Assembly: GCA_019044685.2 (NCBI GenBank)
Contig: JAGTXX020000003.1
Span: 1,178,001-1,242,000, forward strand
Source: Nannochloris sp. 'desiccata'
Taxonomy: Eukaryota > Chlorophyta > Trebouxiophyceae > Chlorellales > Chlorellaceae
Reading direction: 5' to 3'
DNA length: 64,000 nucleotides
Part shown: positions 40,980-51,800 of the stretch, one piece after another
How the letters are laid out: every line of letters begins with the position of its first letter
Position numbering within the stretch: the first letter of the stretch is position 1
Notes under the pieces: generated by a model
The model's database searches: none
What the model was told of the DNA's origin: nothing
Seen by the model: only the letters and a program-made list of their open reading frames with translations
Translations under genes and position numbers: made by a program

Positions 40980-43204
40980 TTACAAGGGCTTCCCATGAAC
41001 CCATTTTGAAAACATATGGAATGCACGTTCAGCTTGTGTGTACGGCACCATATGTCCAGCTCCACGGACGCTTGCGAACGTCAACCCCTCCGAGTACTTT
41101 ACCATCCAGCCAGCCACTTGACCAGTTGCAGATCTCCAGGCTCTCCACTTTTCTTCCACCTCCAATCCAAGCTTCCGTATCCACCTTCTCGTACCTATAA
41201 TAGGCACGATTGCATCGATATCTCCACTGTACACGAGAAACTCAAGCCCAGAGCCAAGTAATTGATCATAGACGGGCAACATGGAGGTCAATACATCCTT
41301 TCGGGAATATTCCACTCGAGGAGTACACGTAACCCACGGGCCTGGTTGTTGATGACCCGAGCTGTTTGCATTAAACGCCATTTGAACATCAGGTCTGTTC
41401 ATGTAAATTTCCACTTCGTTTGAGATGCAGGGGTCGTAACGGGGCTGAGGAGGCTGTTTTAAAAAGAAAGAGAGAAATGCACCGCCATCAGCATCACCAC
41501 CACCACCGCCACCACTGATATTGTTAGAAATAGAAAATTGCTTTTTGTTAATTTGTTGATCTTCATCGAGACAGACATCAGCGTAGATGTCGTATATATT
41601 AATACCCGCCATTTCATCCATTGCTTGAATAATATAAGCCTCACATTTTTGGCGATCATCATCGCCGTTGCTGCCGATCCCATGGTCTGCATCGAAGATT
41701 TCTCTACTGAGCTTCCTATTTGAGCGAACAAAACGAGTGCCTTCTTCCGTTTCTTCATCAAGCTCCTGCAGTAAATAGCGTAAGGTAATAGTAATATCGA
41801 TTCTGGTCTCTTGAAAAGGGAGATAACTTGTCTATTTACTGTTTCTAAAATTTGACTACGCACTGCTACCGCTCCAGCCTTCTCTGCGAATAATTTCAAA
41901 GGCTCGTGTTTTGTCAAATCACAGTTTTCCAAAGCACCGTGGTAACTATCTTCTGAAATAATCCCGTGTGTATACCAAAACCGCAGTGCTCCACGGCTGT
42001 CGATTTCTGGAACCGTCAAAGGATTGCCTTCAAAAATTAAAAAATTAAAAAAAAAGTCAACTCACCAACCTTGATAAAATATTCATGGAACCACTACTAG
42101 TGCTACTGGGTGCTCTCATAAGTGGTCCAACTTCTGAGAAATCGCAGTATGCTTTCATTCCATCCCAAGCAGCGGCACTGACCACTCCGTGAGAAAACCA
42201 AAAGTCAGTAGCGGCCCTGTTGTCGATGCTTGGATCAGTCCAAGGGTTGCCTTTAATTTGATTGGGTGGTTGGATAGGTAGGTAGGTTGGTTGGTTGGTT
42301 ATATATAAACACAAAGCGACAGCTAGTAGTAGTAGTATCTAGTAGACACATACAACAAACTATGCATACTCAAAGAATTTGAATTAAAACTAAAAAAAAA
42401 AGAAAAATACTTACCGAGGAGGAAGCCTTTAAAGTTGAGGTGGTCTTTATCATGCTTCTTATTTTTCAGTCCATCGAGTATTTCTACAGAGAGATTTGGA
42501 AGGTAATGCCCCGCATAACTCTCCCCTGCCAGCCAGAATGGTCTGTCCTGGTACTTTGGAAACCGCGTTAGAAAACGCAACAAAAACTCATAGGTATCTT
42601 TTGCTGTTCGCTCGTCCCCTACTACAGCATCCTCTGACGTGTTTGAATAAGACCACCCAACGAAAGCAGGAGATTCTAAAAATACGACATTTGCCAATTG
42701 ATTCCAAGCATAGTCGTTTTTAACGAGACTGACGCCTTCAGGTGTTGGGTAAAAGGGGCCAAGTTCGGAAAGGAAGCCCCCGCCAATGGATGAGCAGCCA
42801 GGTCCTCCGTTGAGGAAAAGAACCAGAGGGTCTTTGTCAGGTTGGGGAGAGGAAGATTCTGCTAAGGTGTAGAATAAAGCTCGTTCTGCATCCTCGTCTA
42901 CAGTTATGTACCTGGACACAGAGAGAGAAAGGGAGAGAGTTTGGGGGATGAGCGGGAACGCCCTATGAGCGACAAAATTATTATTAGAAAATACTGTCGG
43001 ATCTTATAAAGACATAACTTGCCCAGCAAAAAGCTCAAAATCAAGATCTCCAGCTCCGGGCAAAGACGTTACGCGGTCTTGTTCAGCGTCCGAGGTGTGT
43101 TTATTACTATTTTGCGAAGCAACAAGAATAGACTGATCAATGTGATCTGATATAAGAGCACGCGCTCCAACAGCCAAAGCGGCCAGCAAAGCAAGGGTCC
43201 GCAT
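40980..43204 (-). CDS. Serine carboxypeptidase (S10) with two alternative homologous exons
   Basis: Secretory or vacuolar carboxypeptidase or SCPL acyltransferase. Exons: 43023-43204, 42415-42911, then either 42066-42250 (3A) or 41840-42027 (3B), then 40980-41765, giving 549 or 550 residues. The signal peptide is MRTLALLAALAVGARALIS; family marks are LPGAGDLDFELFAGYITVDE, NGGPGCSSIGGG, the nucleophile GESYAGHYLPNL, catalytic Asp in YSGDIDAIVP and His in GAGHMVPYTQ. 3A begins GNPWTDPSIDNRAATDFWFS and 3B GNPLTVPEIDSRGALRFWYT; both encode the family's G-N-x-x-T ... HG-[IV]-[IV]-S segment in the same phase. The first intron is best read as GC-AG (GCAAGT), which restores the FAGYITVDE junction. 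A Gly run (SGGGGGGDADGG) sits in the insertion loop. Confidence 0.87.
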
Positions 43205-43369
43205 CTTTGCGATTGTTTCTAGATATAGATCAAATGCAGTTTTGAGCAGAGTTGGAGTGCTTTGGCTAAAGTTAACTCGACTCCACGTCATCAGAATGAC
43301 CACAGCTTCAAGCGGTCAAAGCTACCCCCTTACTACACTATTCTTCATGTTTATATAGTTGTTACATCA

Positions 43370-44773
43370 ATGTACACCGCATTAAGACATGCTGGGTTGC
43401 AGGCGGAGCAGGTGTCTTCGCTGATACCTACTGCACCCCCAACAACGATGACATCTCAACCACCTCTCTTAGGTCGCCTTGCCATTGCATACTATTGTGC
43501 TACCTTTGGCCTCTTCACGTGGATTTGGGTCTCTATCATCCTACTCTGCAGATCCTTCCCAGTGCTATTCATACCAGCTATAGCTTAGTAAGTGCAATCT
43601 AGTTGATTTATTCCAGCAAACATTCTATTACTGCCCTTGGACACCTCGCTATCGTTAATCTTAAAACCCAAGAGGTTCTTTCTATTTCTTTTATCTATCT
43701 TTAATTCACTGGCTCAATCTGTGACCCATTTACAGCGCTATATATGCGATTGGACCAGGTGCCGTACCGAGCACCGACGCCAGCTGGCCAAAATCTCTTT
43801 GGAAATGGGGCATGTGGAAGGCCATGGCAACGTATTTTCCACAATGTAAATTGCATAAAACTGCAGACTTACCACCGAATAAGTCCTACATTTTTGGACA
43901 GCATCCTCATGGAGTGTTAGCCTACGGCACATGGCTCGGTTTTGGGACCAGCGCCTTGGGCTTTGATGTATTATTTCCAGGCATCGACGCTCGAGTAACT
44001 ACCTTAAATATTAATTTCAGAGCCCCTTTTCTACGGGAATATCTGCTCTTATTAGGTGTCTGCTCGGTGAGCAAACAGGCAATTTTAAACATACTTGGTA
44101 GCGGGAAATCAGTTTGTATCACTGTTGGGGGTGGCTCTGAAAGCTTATTAGCTGCTCCTGGTACGTTTTTTGGCCAATTATCTGACTTTAAACGTTATAA
44201 TTGTGCTATATAAATAAAAATAATGCCTTGCTCTCTCTGGGCTTTGCAGGCAAATACGACTTAATTTTAAATAGAAGAAAAGGATTTGTACGCTGTGCAT
44301 TACAAACTGGTGCCTCTTTAGTCCCGTGTATTAGTTTTGGAGAGCCGGAGACGTATAATACCATCAATCAGCTCCGCCATTCCCACCCTATTCGCCGGTA
44401 TCAACGATTTTTAGAAAGAACTCTGGGCTTTACGATCCCTCTAGCATTTGGGAGAGGCGTGTTCTTGCCATATGGTTTACTCCCGTATCCAGTTCCTTTA
44501 AACATCGTAGTTGGAGCGCCTATCGAGGTCGAAAAATACAAGGGAAAAGAGGAGGAGGAGAAGGAGGAGGAAGGAGGGCCTGCTTCTATTGGTAGAGTCT
44601 CTAATGGAAGTAGCAGTGTCCGTGGTGACGGTAGAGGGAGAAGCAACGATGCTGTGTTCGAGGCCCTCGTTGATAAGTACCATAGACAGTATGTGACTGC
44701 GCTGCTGGAATTGTTCGACCAGCATAAAGAGAAATATGCCAAACATGCATCTGACATGAGATTACTAGAATAA
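43370..44773 (+). CDS. DGAT2: Type 2 diacylglycerol acyltransferase (DGAT2)
   Basis: Forms triacylglycerol from diacylglycerol and acyl-CoA at the ER and lipid droplets. Exons 43370-43587, 43736-44160 and 44250-44773 (GTAAGT and GTACGT donors) give 388 residues. The first exon supplies the membrane hairpin (TFGLFTWIWVSIILLCRSFP). The active-site HPHG is at about 129-132 (FGQHPHGVLAYG), followed by NFRAPFLREYLLLLGVCSVS, ITVGGGSESLLAAPG, LNRRKGFVRCALQTGASLVP and the C-terminal VVGAPIEVEKYK. Between the last motif and the terminal helix is a variable Glu/Gly/Ser-rich insertion. It shares a 165-base divergent promoter with the carboxypeptidase. Confidence 0.93.
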
Positions 44774-45122
44774 TAAAGATGGTAATACAAATGAATCGAT
44801 TGGTCCTCCTCTCTTGTGTGTTTCAATAGTTTTATTTTTATCCCGTCCTTGGACGTCATTAATTTTAGCTTTAGATTTTGGTCTTGTTTTTCTTTTTCAA
44901 CTAAGATTACGTCATTAATAAACGAAAGAAAGTATAGAAAGATGCTTGTAAATTAGAATGTCTTGTTTCTTTGACTTTGTAAGATTCCATGCATTTATCA
45001 ACTCTTATTAAATAATTCACCAGAGAGAGACGAGCAAATTATAGAAAACAGCAGGAAGAGGAAGAGAAAGTCTGTTGTTTTTCAATCGTTGATCAATTCT
45101 CATAGTACTTTCTAACGCTGCT
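44774..45122. other. Intergenic between convergent genes
   Basis: 349 bases of shared 3' region between DGAT2 and PP2C; no feature recognised. Confidence 0.5.
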
Positions 45123-46264
45123 TTAAACTGTCGCCACTTCTTCCTCTTCCTCTCCTTCTTCTTCAGCGCCTCGTTCACTTACTTTACTCAAAGCGGCATC
45201 CAGTACCGCCACTGGTTTTTTTTCTGGCGCCACTCCATTCGCCGGAATTGGCAGTAAAGTATGTACATCTTCCTTCTCATCAAACTCAAAGAGACAAACA
45301 ACACATGAGATATTATCATAGGACCCTTGTTCATAAGCGTGCGTAGCTAGAGCCTTGGCTGCTGACTCGGAATCCTCGTATTGAGTGACGATGTTGATTG
45401 CTTCCTGATTGTCTACAACGTCCCAAATCCCGTCTGATGCTAGAATAACACATGAAGTCGTAGAATGCATTAGATCTTCCCTAATTTCGGGCTGTGACAC
45501 AACCCATTGTTTTAATTGACGGTTGCCGAATGATCTAGAAACTGCAAGAACACCACCGACACGCCACGTTCCGGCATGGACCACTGTACCTCCAACTTTT
45601 TCAATACGGCTGCGTTCATCTGGTCGGTTTGGCTTGTGATCATTCGTAAGAGGGGTCGCAGTGCCACCTTCACCTATGACCGCGCGGGAGTCTCCTACGT
45701 GCCCAGTCACAAGACGACGGCCAACAAGAATGGCAGTGGTGGCGGTGCAGCCATCATCGTTGTGGTCGATAGCATCCTTTTTAAGGTATGCTTGATCGGT
45801 TTCTTCGTATGCATCACGCATGGCTTTGAATGGGTGGGTGCGAAAATTGGCGTGGTTTAATAATGTTCCAAAGAGGTTGTCCTTGACAAAACTAGAAGCA
45901 TTTGGACCGCCGTGTCCATCGAAGATAGCCAAGCAGGCGACTTGTGAGGTGCTGCCTTCCTTCTCGCCATCAGGAAGTGGTCTAAATTCGCAGAAAACGT
46001 TATCTTCGTTGTAATAACGTCTACCCTTGGTGATCGCCCACCCTAATTTCACTTGGCCATCATCCCTGTGTGATCAAGTCAACGAAAAAAGTCAGCACGC
46101 TGAGTTCAAGGCGATAAAGATAATATGGATGCTTACCTTACTGAGCCTCCAGAGACCAGGCCATATTTTCTGTCCAGTTTTTCTTGCTTTGATACATCCA
46201 CCTCTATCTTTTTACCCCCAAATAAGCTTCCCTTGAGCTTTGTGAGACTGTTCAGCCAGCCCAT
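45123..46264 (-). CDS. PP2C-family protein serine/threonine phosphatase
   Basis: Exons 46137-46264 and 45123-46065 (donor GTAAGC, acceptor CACACAG) give 356 residues. The N-terminus MGWLNS fits N-myristoylation, as in several plant PP2Cs, suggesting membrane association. Metal-binding and family motifs are complete: RRYYNEDNVFCEF, LAIFDGHGGPNAS, TGHVGDSRAVIG, LTNDHKPNRPDERSRIEKVG, VLAVSRSFGNRQLK, ILASDGIWDVVDNQEA and YDNISCVVCLFEF. The C-terminal tail is Glu-rich (ERGAEEEGEEEEEVATV). Substrates cannot be told from sequence. Confidence 0.92.
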
Positions 46265-46483
46265 AGCGATGTATACACCCTCAAAAAATAATGAACTTTA
46301 AACCCAAGCGAGTACGCACTACCAGTAAAAATCCATTTGAACACACGCCCGAAATTCGAAAGACATTTATCTTAAATCATCAGCAACCCCACCAGCCCCA
46401 CTTCTATCCTTCCTTATCTACCATCTTTATCAATTTTACATCAAGCATACTTTTAAACTGTGGGTAAACTTCCTATACATATA

Positions 46484-47332
46484 TCAAGGCGTTCCGATCT
46501 CAGGAAGCCCACTCCTTCTCCTTCCTTCGTCGACCAGCCCCTCTTGTTGGACTGCCGCCGCCGCCAATGCTGTTGCCTCCCATTCTTTCGAATTCAAACC
46601 ATACTTGCCACGTATTCTCGATTGCCAACTTGATGGACCACTCCCAGCGTACGCTTGTTCAGCTGCGCGGCCTAATTCTTGTTGTACTCGGGTCTCTTCT
46701 GCTTCAACGCCATCTATCCAATCCTCGTACGCAGACTGATACATACTATGAAGCCAACATGAGGCTCCTAATCCCGCAAGCTGTGCACCTATCGCTGCCA
46801 ACGCCGCTAATTTTACTACACGTGTATTTTTATCAATACAATTTTCCACCAGAGGCCAGAAACCAGTGAGATCTTCGGGAATTTTTTCCCGCCAGGGGTC
46901 GTCAGTGAAAAGAACAATCAACACTGCAACTTCCGTCAAAATAAGGCCTGTGAGCAGTATAATGTGCATGAAAAGGCGCTGTCGGTTCTCTGGCTGAAGC
47001 CCTACCATGCCAGACGATGCTACAGCAAGGAAAATGGCACCAAAGCTACCGACGAGCCATAAAAACCAAAGGGTATTGCCGTCGTCTATGGAGGCAGGTG
47101 GAGGGGCAGGTTCCATTAATTTTAGATGTTTAAAAGTCTCTGAAGGCGTTGGGGCAGGTGGAAGAAGACCTGTGCGGTGGTAGACTATGTACATGTAGAG
47201 GGTAGAGGCTAGCAAAGAGAGAGAAACGACAGCGAGGGCGGCATTGAAGACACGGAGCGTGCCTCGTAATGGAGCTGCTAAAGGGTTTCGAGTGACGGGT
47301 CCTCCCTCCCTAGCAGGTAAAGGAGTGTACAT
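46484..47332 (-). CDS. Tetraspanin-like four-helix membrane protein (TOM2A-like)
   Basis: Single exon, 282 residues. Four hydrophobic segments are visible: FNAALAVVSLSLLASTLYMY, LWFLWLVGSFGAIFLAVASS, FMHIILLTGLILTEVAVLIV and VVKLAALAAIGAQLAGLGAS. The small loop between helices 1 and 2, the ENRQRLFMHI motif before helix 3 and the loop before helix 4 (one Cys only) resemble plant TOM2A/tetraspanin relatives rather than animal tetraspanins, which carry a CCG motif. The C-terminal 90 residues are cytosolic and Ala/Glu-rich. Role not known; membrane organisation is inferred. Confidence 0.6.
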   Translation of the reverse strand: MYTPLPAREGGPVTRNPLAAPLRGTLRVFNAALAVVSLSLLASTLYMYIVYHRTGLLPPAPTPSETFKHLKLMEPAPPPASIDDGNTLWFLWLVGSFGAIFLAVASSGMVGLQPENRQRLFMHIILLTGLILTEVAVLIVLFTDDPWREKIPEDLTGFWPLVENCIDKNTRVVKLAALAAIGAQLAGLGASCWLHSMYQSAYEDWIDGVEAEETRVQQELGRAAEQAYAGSGPSSWQSRIRGKYGLNSKEWEATALAAAAVQQEGLVDEGRRRSGLPEIGTP

Positions 47333-47403
47333 ATCGCTGGGTATTTATTTGAAGCTGCTTTGCTTCAAAACTAGGTTGTTTTCTGACTTGAAAGATGACA
47401 AAA

Positions 47404-47610
47404 TCACTTGCGTTTGTTACTTTTCTTCTTCTGTGCAGGCTTTTTACGCTGCTTCTCAACCTGAAGCTCGTAAGGATCTTCTCCGGAGATAATTTGGTTG
47501 TTAATCTTGTCTTTAACTTCCAAGTATGACACCGTGATAAACGTGGCAACAGATGCCGCTGCAAAACCGATAATGCTACCGCCCAAGATCAAGGGTTCGG
47601 GCAAAGGCAT
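47404..47610 (-). CDS. Small single-helix membrane protein, hypothetical
   Basis: 68 residues from the ATG at 47610: one hydrophobic helix (LILGGSIIGFAAASVATFIT), then a charged stretch with DPYELQVEKQRKK and a Lys-rich end (AQKKKSNKRK) that could serve as an ER-retention-like or nucleic-acid-contacting tail. It lies 71 bases upstream of the tetraspanin-like gene's 5' end on the same strand. Not recognised; no intron needed. Confidence 0.5.
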   Translation of the reverse strand: MPLPEPLILGGSIIGFAAASVATFITVSYLEVKDKINNQIISGEDPYELQVEKQRKKPAQKKKSNKRK

Positions 47611-47778
47611 TGCTACAATTAATCTTAGTAGGGAAAACTGGCAATGATATGTTTAGACGTCATTTTCAATGATTGCTACCTGCTGAGCTCTGCAACGTCA
47701 GCGTGGCTGGGTTGTCATCTTCTTGAATACTAGCTTCATGGTCAGCAACTCCGATTATCTTACATTCAATGCAATCCA

Positions 47779-48444
47779 CTATTTGAAGTGGACCCTTGTC
47801 CCGCTTGCTTCCTCCCCTCGTTGCCTTCTTCTAAGTTGCAACTCTTGAGCGTCGGCCAGGTCCAGCGTTGCAGCAGCTGCCACCTCACCCTGAAAATCCA
47901 ATTTTATAGCGCGTTCTAATGATTGGACAGCATATTCAGGTTCTCCAAAATTCAACTGTGCCCTCCCTAGCGTAAGAAACGCGGCTGCAAAATTTGGCGC
48001 CAACTCGGTCGCAGCCGTTGAGGACTTTATTGCCTCAAAAGTGCGTCCTAGTTCTATAAGCACTTGGGCTTTGGCCTCTAGTAGTTTTGCTGCCATTTGA
48101 TGTTCAGGACTTAGGCGTAGGGCTGCATCCCAGTGAGTAAGCGCTGTAGACCACTCTTCCCTGCCAGCAGCCAAGTTCCCCAGTTCCTGCGAGCGAAAGG
48201 CGAAAACGCGAAGATCGTTTCAGCGCCGAATGAGCGTAAGCATCGTGCCAAAAACAGAGCGCAAAATGCAAAGTCCAAGTTTGAAAGTTTTATCTGTCAA
48301 AGTCCAGGCTCTTACCTCCAAGTCTTGCACTGAGGGCTGGGGATGTCCGCTGGTTGACGGGATATCTTTATCATCTTCTTCAAATACATTTAGAGCCTGC
48401 CTAATTGGCGCACTAGGCAGTTTGAACGCTTGAAAGTCAGGCAT
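47779..48444 (-). CDS. TPR protein, TTC33-like
   Basis: Exons 48316-48444 and 47779-48186 (donor GTAAGA, acceptor TGCGAG-side CAG) give 178 residues. About three tetratricopeptide repeats are visible: EEWSTALTHWDAALRLSPEH, LGRTFEAIKSSTAATELAPN and FGEPEYAVQSLERAIKLDFQ. The first repeat and the Leu-Gly-Arg-Ala-Gln-Leu-Asn-Phe-Gly-Glu segment of the third follow animal and plant TTC33, a small nuclear protein of uncertain role. The N-terminal exon is acidic (FEEDDKDIP). Confidence 0.7.
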
Positions 48445-48832
48445 CTGTTTTCAAAGATCAATTTGGTTGCGATGAGGCTTTGAAGTTACTTGGCTCCCCT
48501 TCTTCCCCCGATATATTGTGTAGTATTATCTTATACAATATTTAGTGTTTTCAACTTGAAAATATTAACACTAACACTCGCCAGATGTCCAGAATATTGG
48601 TTTTCAGACTTTAACAAAATGGGCGCTCTTGCTTTTATAAGCGTCCCGCTGCCCTGAAGGGCGATTATAATAACTTCAGAAATTGTGTTGCGACAGGGAA
48701 CATGCTGACTTAACGGGCTTAGACTTAAATAACCAAGCCTTTCCCTGTAATTATTGTGAAGAATTGAGTTGGTATTCTCATTAGTCGGCCTTAACATGCT
48801 CCATATCTAAGATAATAATTATAGACAACAAA
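48445..48832. other. Divergent promoter region TTC33-like/BRWD-like
   Basis: 388 bases between start codons of opposite strand. No supported gene; a minus-strand open frame at 48531-48797 has no recognisable features. Confidence 0.5.
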
Positions 48833-51800
48833 ATGGAGGTCGAAGAAGAAGCAGTAATGGTCGTGGATCAAACTTTAGAACAGAATGATCAGGCACAGCC
48901 AGTTGCAGACGATGGCGAGGCAGAGCTTTACTTCCTTATTGCACATGCTTTATCTGGTGGACCTTTTGCGCATATAGGGGAGACGCTCGTTGGGGAAGCA
49001 TCAGCACTTGGCTTACTTCCACCTCGCATTGATTACACGGGACAGCGGCACTCAATGCCTTATGCTCATTTGCGAGACCGCTATTCGCACTTACCGCAAG
49101 GAGCTCTCCGTCAAGGACTGCATGATTTATTGCAGTACCGCCGTGCTGAATTACAAGCTTTATCTGGACGCAGCAATGTCTCTAGTATCCTCGATCCCGC
49201 GGTGCTTCCCGGCCCTTCAGCTTTGAGCTCCAATTCTAACTTTACCACCAAGCCTCCTTTATGGACTTCACCCCCATTCAGCACGAAATGCAATGGGAAA
49301 GGTCTCCCCCGCCCTCATCTCGCTTTGCTACGCGAAACTGGTATTGCAGCTGGAAGCAGCGGTGGTGGCGGAGGTCACGAACTCCTTGCACCCCAGTCCT
49401 ATTCCCAGCTGCTACAACATCATTTCACAGTCCGTGGCCATTCTAGCGTCGCCTATTGCATAATGTTTGATAAAACTGGCTCCTATATCATCACTGGATC
49501 TGACGATAGGCTTGTCAAAGTCTGGGCCGTGACAACAGGACTGCTAAAATGTACTTGCCGAGGACATGATGCTGAGATCTCCGACTTGTCCGTAAGCTGT
49601 GATAATTCTATGTTTGCTTCATCGTCTGTGGATTCAGCTATTCGAGTATGGAAGTTACGTGGTGAAGAAGCGCAACGGCGGAATCAGCAGCTTGGCACGC
49701 CGGTATCTGTCTTACAAGGCCACTCTGAAGCGGTGACAGCGATTGATTTTTCACCCATTCAATCTCATATATTAGTATCGTCTAGTTTCGATGGGACAGT
49801 ACGAGTGTGGGATGCACGGGATGGAGCTATTGCACCGTTAATTTTGTATTCACAGGGGGCTGGAATGGGACCAGGTAGTGGTGGTGGTCTTACTCTGCCT
49901 CATACTTTGCTTGGCGGTGGTGGTGCCGATAATGCTAGGACAACACGTCATTCTGAACGGAGACAAATGGCCACGGCTTTAAATATATCTCGTGGTGCTG
50001 CTGGTGGTGTTGCAGGTGCAAATGGAGCTGGTCCTGGCCAGCAACAAGCGCAACAACAACAACAGCAACAGCATGAAGGGGAAGGTCGGCCCCGCCGCCG
50101 CGGTGCCAATCAGCCAGAGGTGGGCGAAGAGCACGAAGGTAATGACGATGAAGAAGAAGAAGATGTAGGTGTAGCAGCTGCTGCTGCTGCTTCACATGCT
50201 TTTCCAACACACAGTATGCTGACATGCTCCTTCACCAAAGAAGGTAGATACATAGTGTCAGGTAGCGAAGATTGTTGTGTCTACATTTGGCGCTGGCCGC
50301 AAAAGCCTGCAAGTGAAGCAAACGAAGAAGGGACAAAAACAGCTGCTGATGCAGCTGCTATTGTTAAGGTTGATGGAGTCGCTTCGACGAGTAAGGCTGC
50401 TGCAAGTGCAGCTCCCGCAGCGGTAGCAGTAGGAGCAGAAGAGCCTGAAGCTTGGCCAAGAATAGACGTACGTTTTTTTTTCTTCCTGAAGTTTTTGGTC
50501 TCTTGCAGACTAGTTGCAACTAAAAAACCCCTCGCTGAAGCCAATTGCTCTTATAGCTTAACTATATACTATTTTCTTCCCCCTTCCGTCATACTAAACT
50601 TTGTTTTTTTGTTTTTGCAGCCTCCAGCAAAGTTGGAAGGCCATCGTAATGACGCCTGGTTGACCCAACACAGCAACAATGGAGAATTCCTCGCGTCAGG
50701 GTCAAAAGATGGCACAGTCCGTATATGGCGTCGACCTCGCCGCGGCCGCCGTGGCCGTGGCGCTTCTTCCTGGCATCTTGAAGCCACCTGTGCGTGCCCC
50801 ATCGAGGAAGACGCTGCAGCCCTCGCTCGCCGTCGGGGCAGACAACATCCCCCTCCTAGGGTAGATCAAATTGCATGGACCTGTGACGATTCTTATTTAG
50901 TTGCGAGTATGCAAGATACACGTGTGCATATCTTTTCGATGCCAGATGGTAAACTTATCCATAGTTTGAAGGGTCACACGGAAGCAATCCACGTCTTGCT
51001 CGCTCACCCTAGTTACCCTTCAATTGCCATCTCAGCTGCCTATTCTGGGGAAGCTGTGGTATGGGATGTCGTACAGGGCACTGCCTTGCGTACTCTAGAT
51101 AGTAGAGCGACGAGACCAGGGGGTAGATCGTGGCCAGACGGTCTTCCCTTTGTGGATGGGTTGATCGCCAGCGATGGTACTGGTTTTGGGTTGACAGACG
51201 CAGCAGGACAGCTGCATTTGTACGGGTAAGTTATAATATTAGCGGTATTTCTCGCTGTTATAAGGCTTCTTTGGTGCTATTTCTACTGGTTATTTGCTCA
51301 GTATAATAATAAAGACTGATGCTCTCGTCTGATTTCTGATAATAATTACAAACACATATTTAAACCCTGTTCTTCACTTTCTTCCTTTTTCTTCTTCTTT
51401 CTTCTTCAGGCTTGGTCCTCGATGTGAGCTCACATACCGGGCCCCTTATGATCAATTCCTTAGTACAGATTACGAACCGCTGCTACGAGATGTCCACGGC
51501 AATGTTGTTTCTGCTGCAACACAAACCCCGGCTCATATCCGGACCGGCCGTGAGCTTCTTACAGACGCTACAGGTTCCCCTTACCCTCTCCCCTTCCAAG
51601 ATGCATACCGAAACGGTAAATTACTTCAAGTTTCTGAAGCAGAGGCGTCTTATGTAGAAGCTGGCAAACAGCCGGGGTATTTGTTGGCAGCTCCGACCCT
51701 TTCAGCTGCTGTTTGGAGAGCGTATTTATCAGGTGGGAGTGATACTTCAGCTCAAAATGCGATTGCACGTGCAGGCGCGCGGTTAGCTGAACATGACGCT

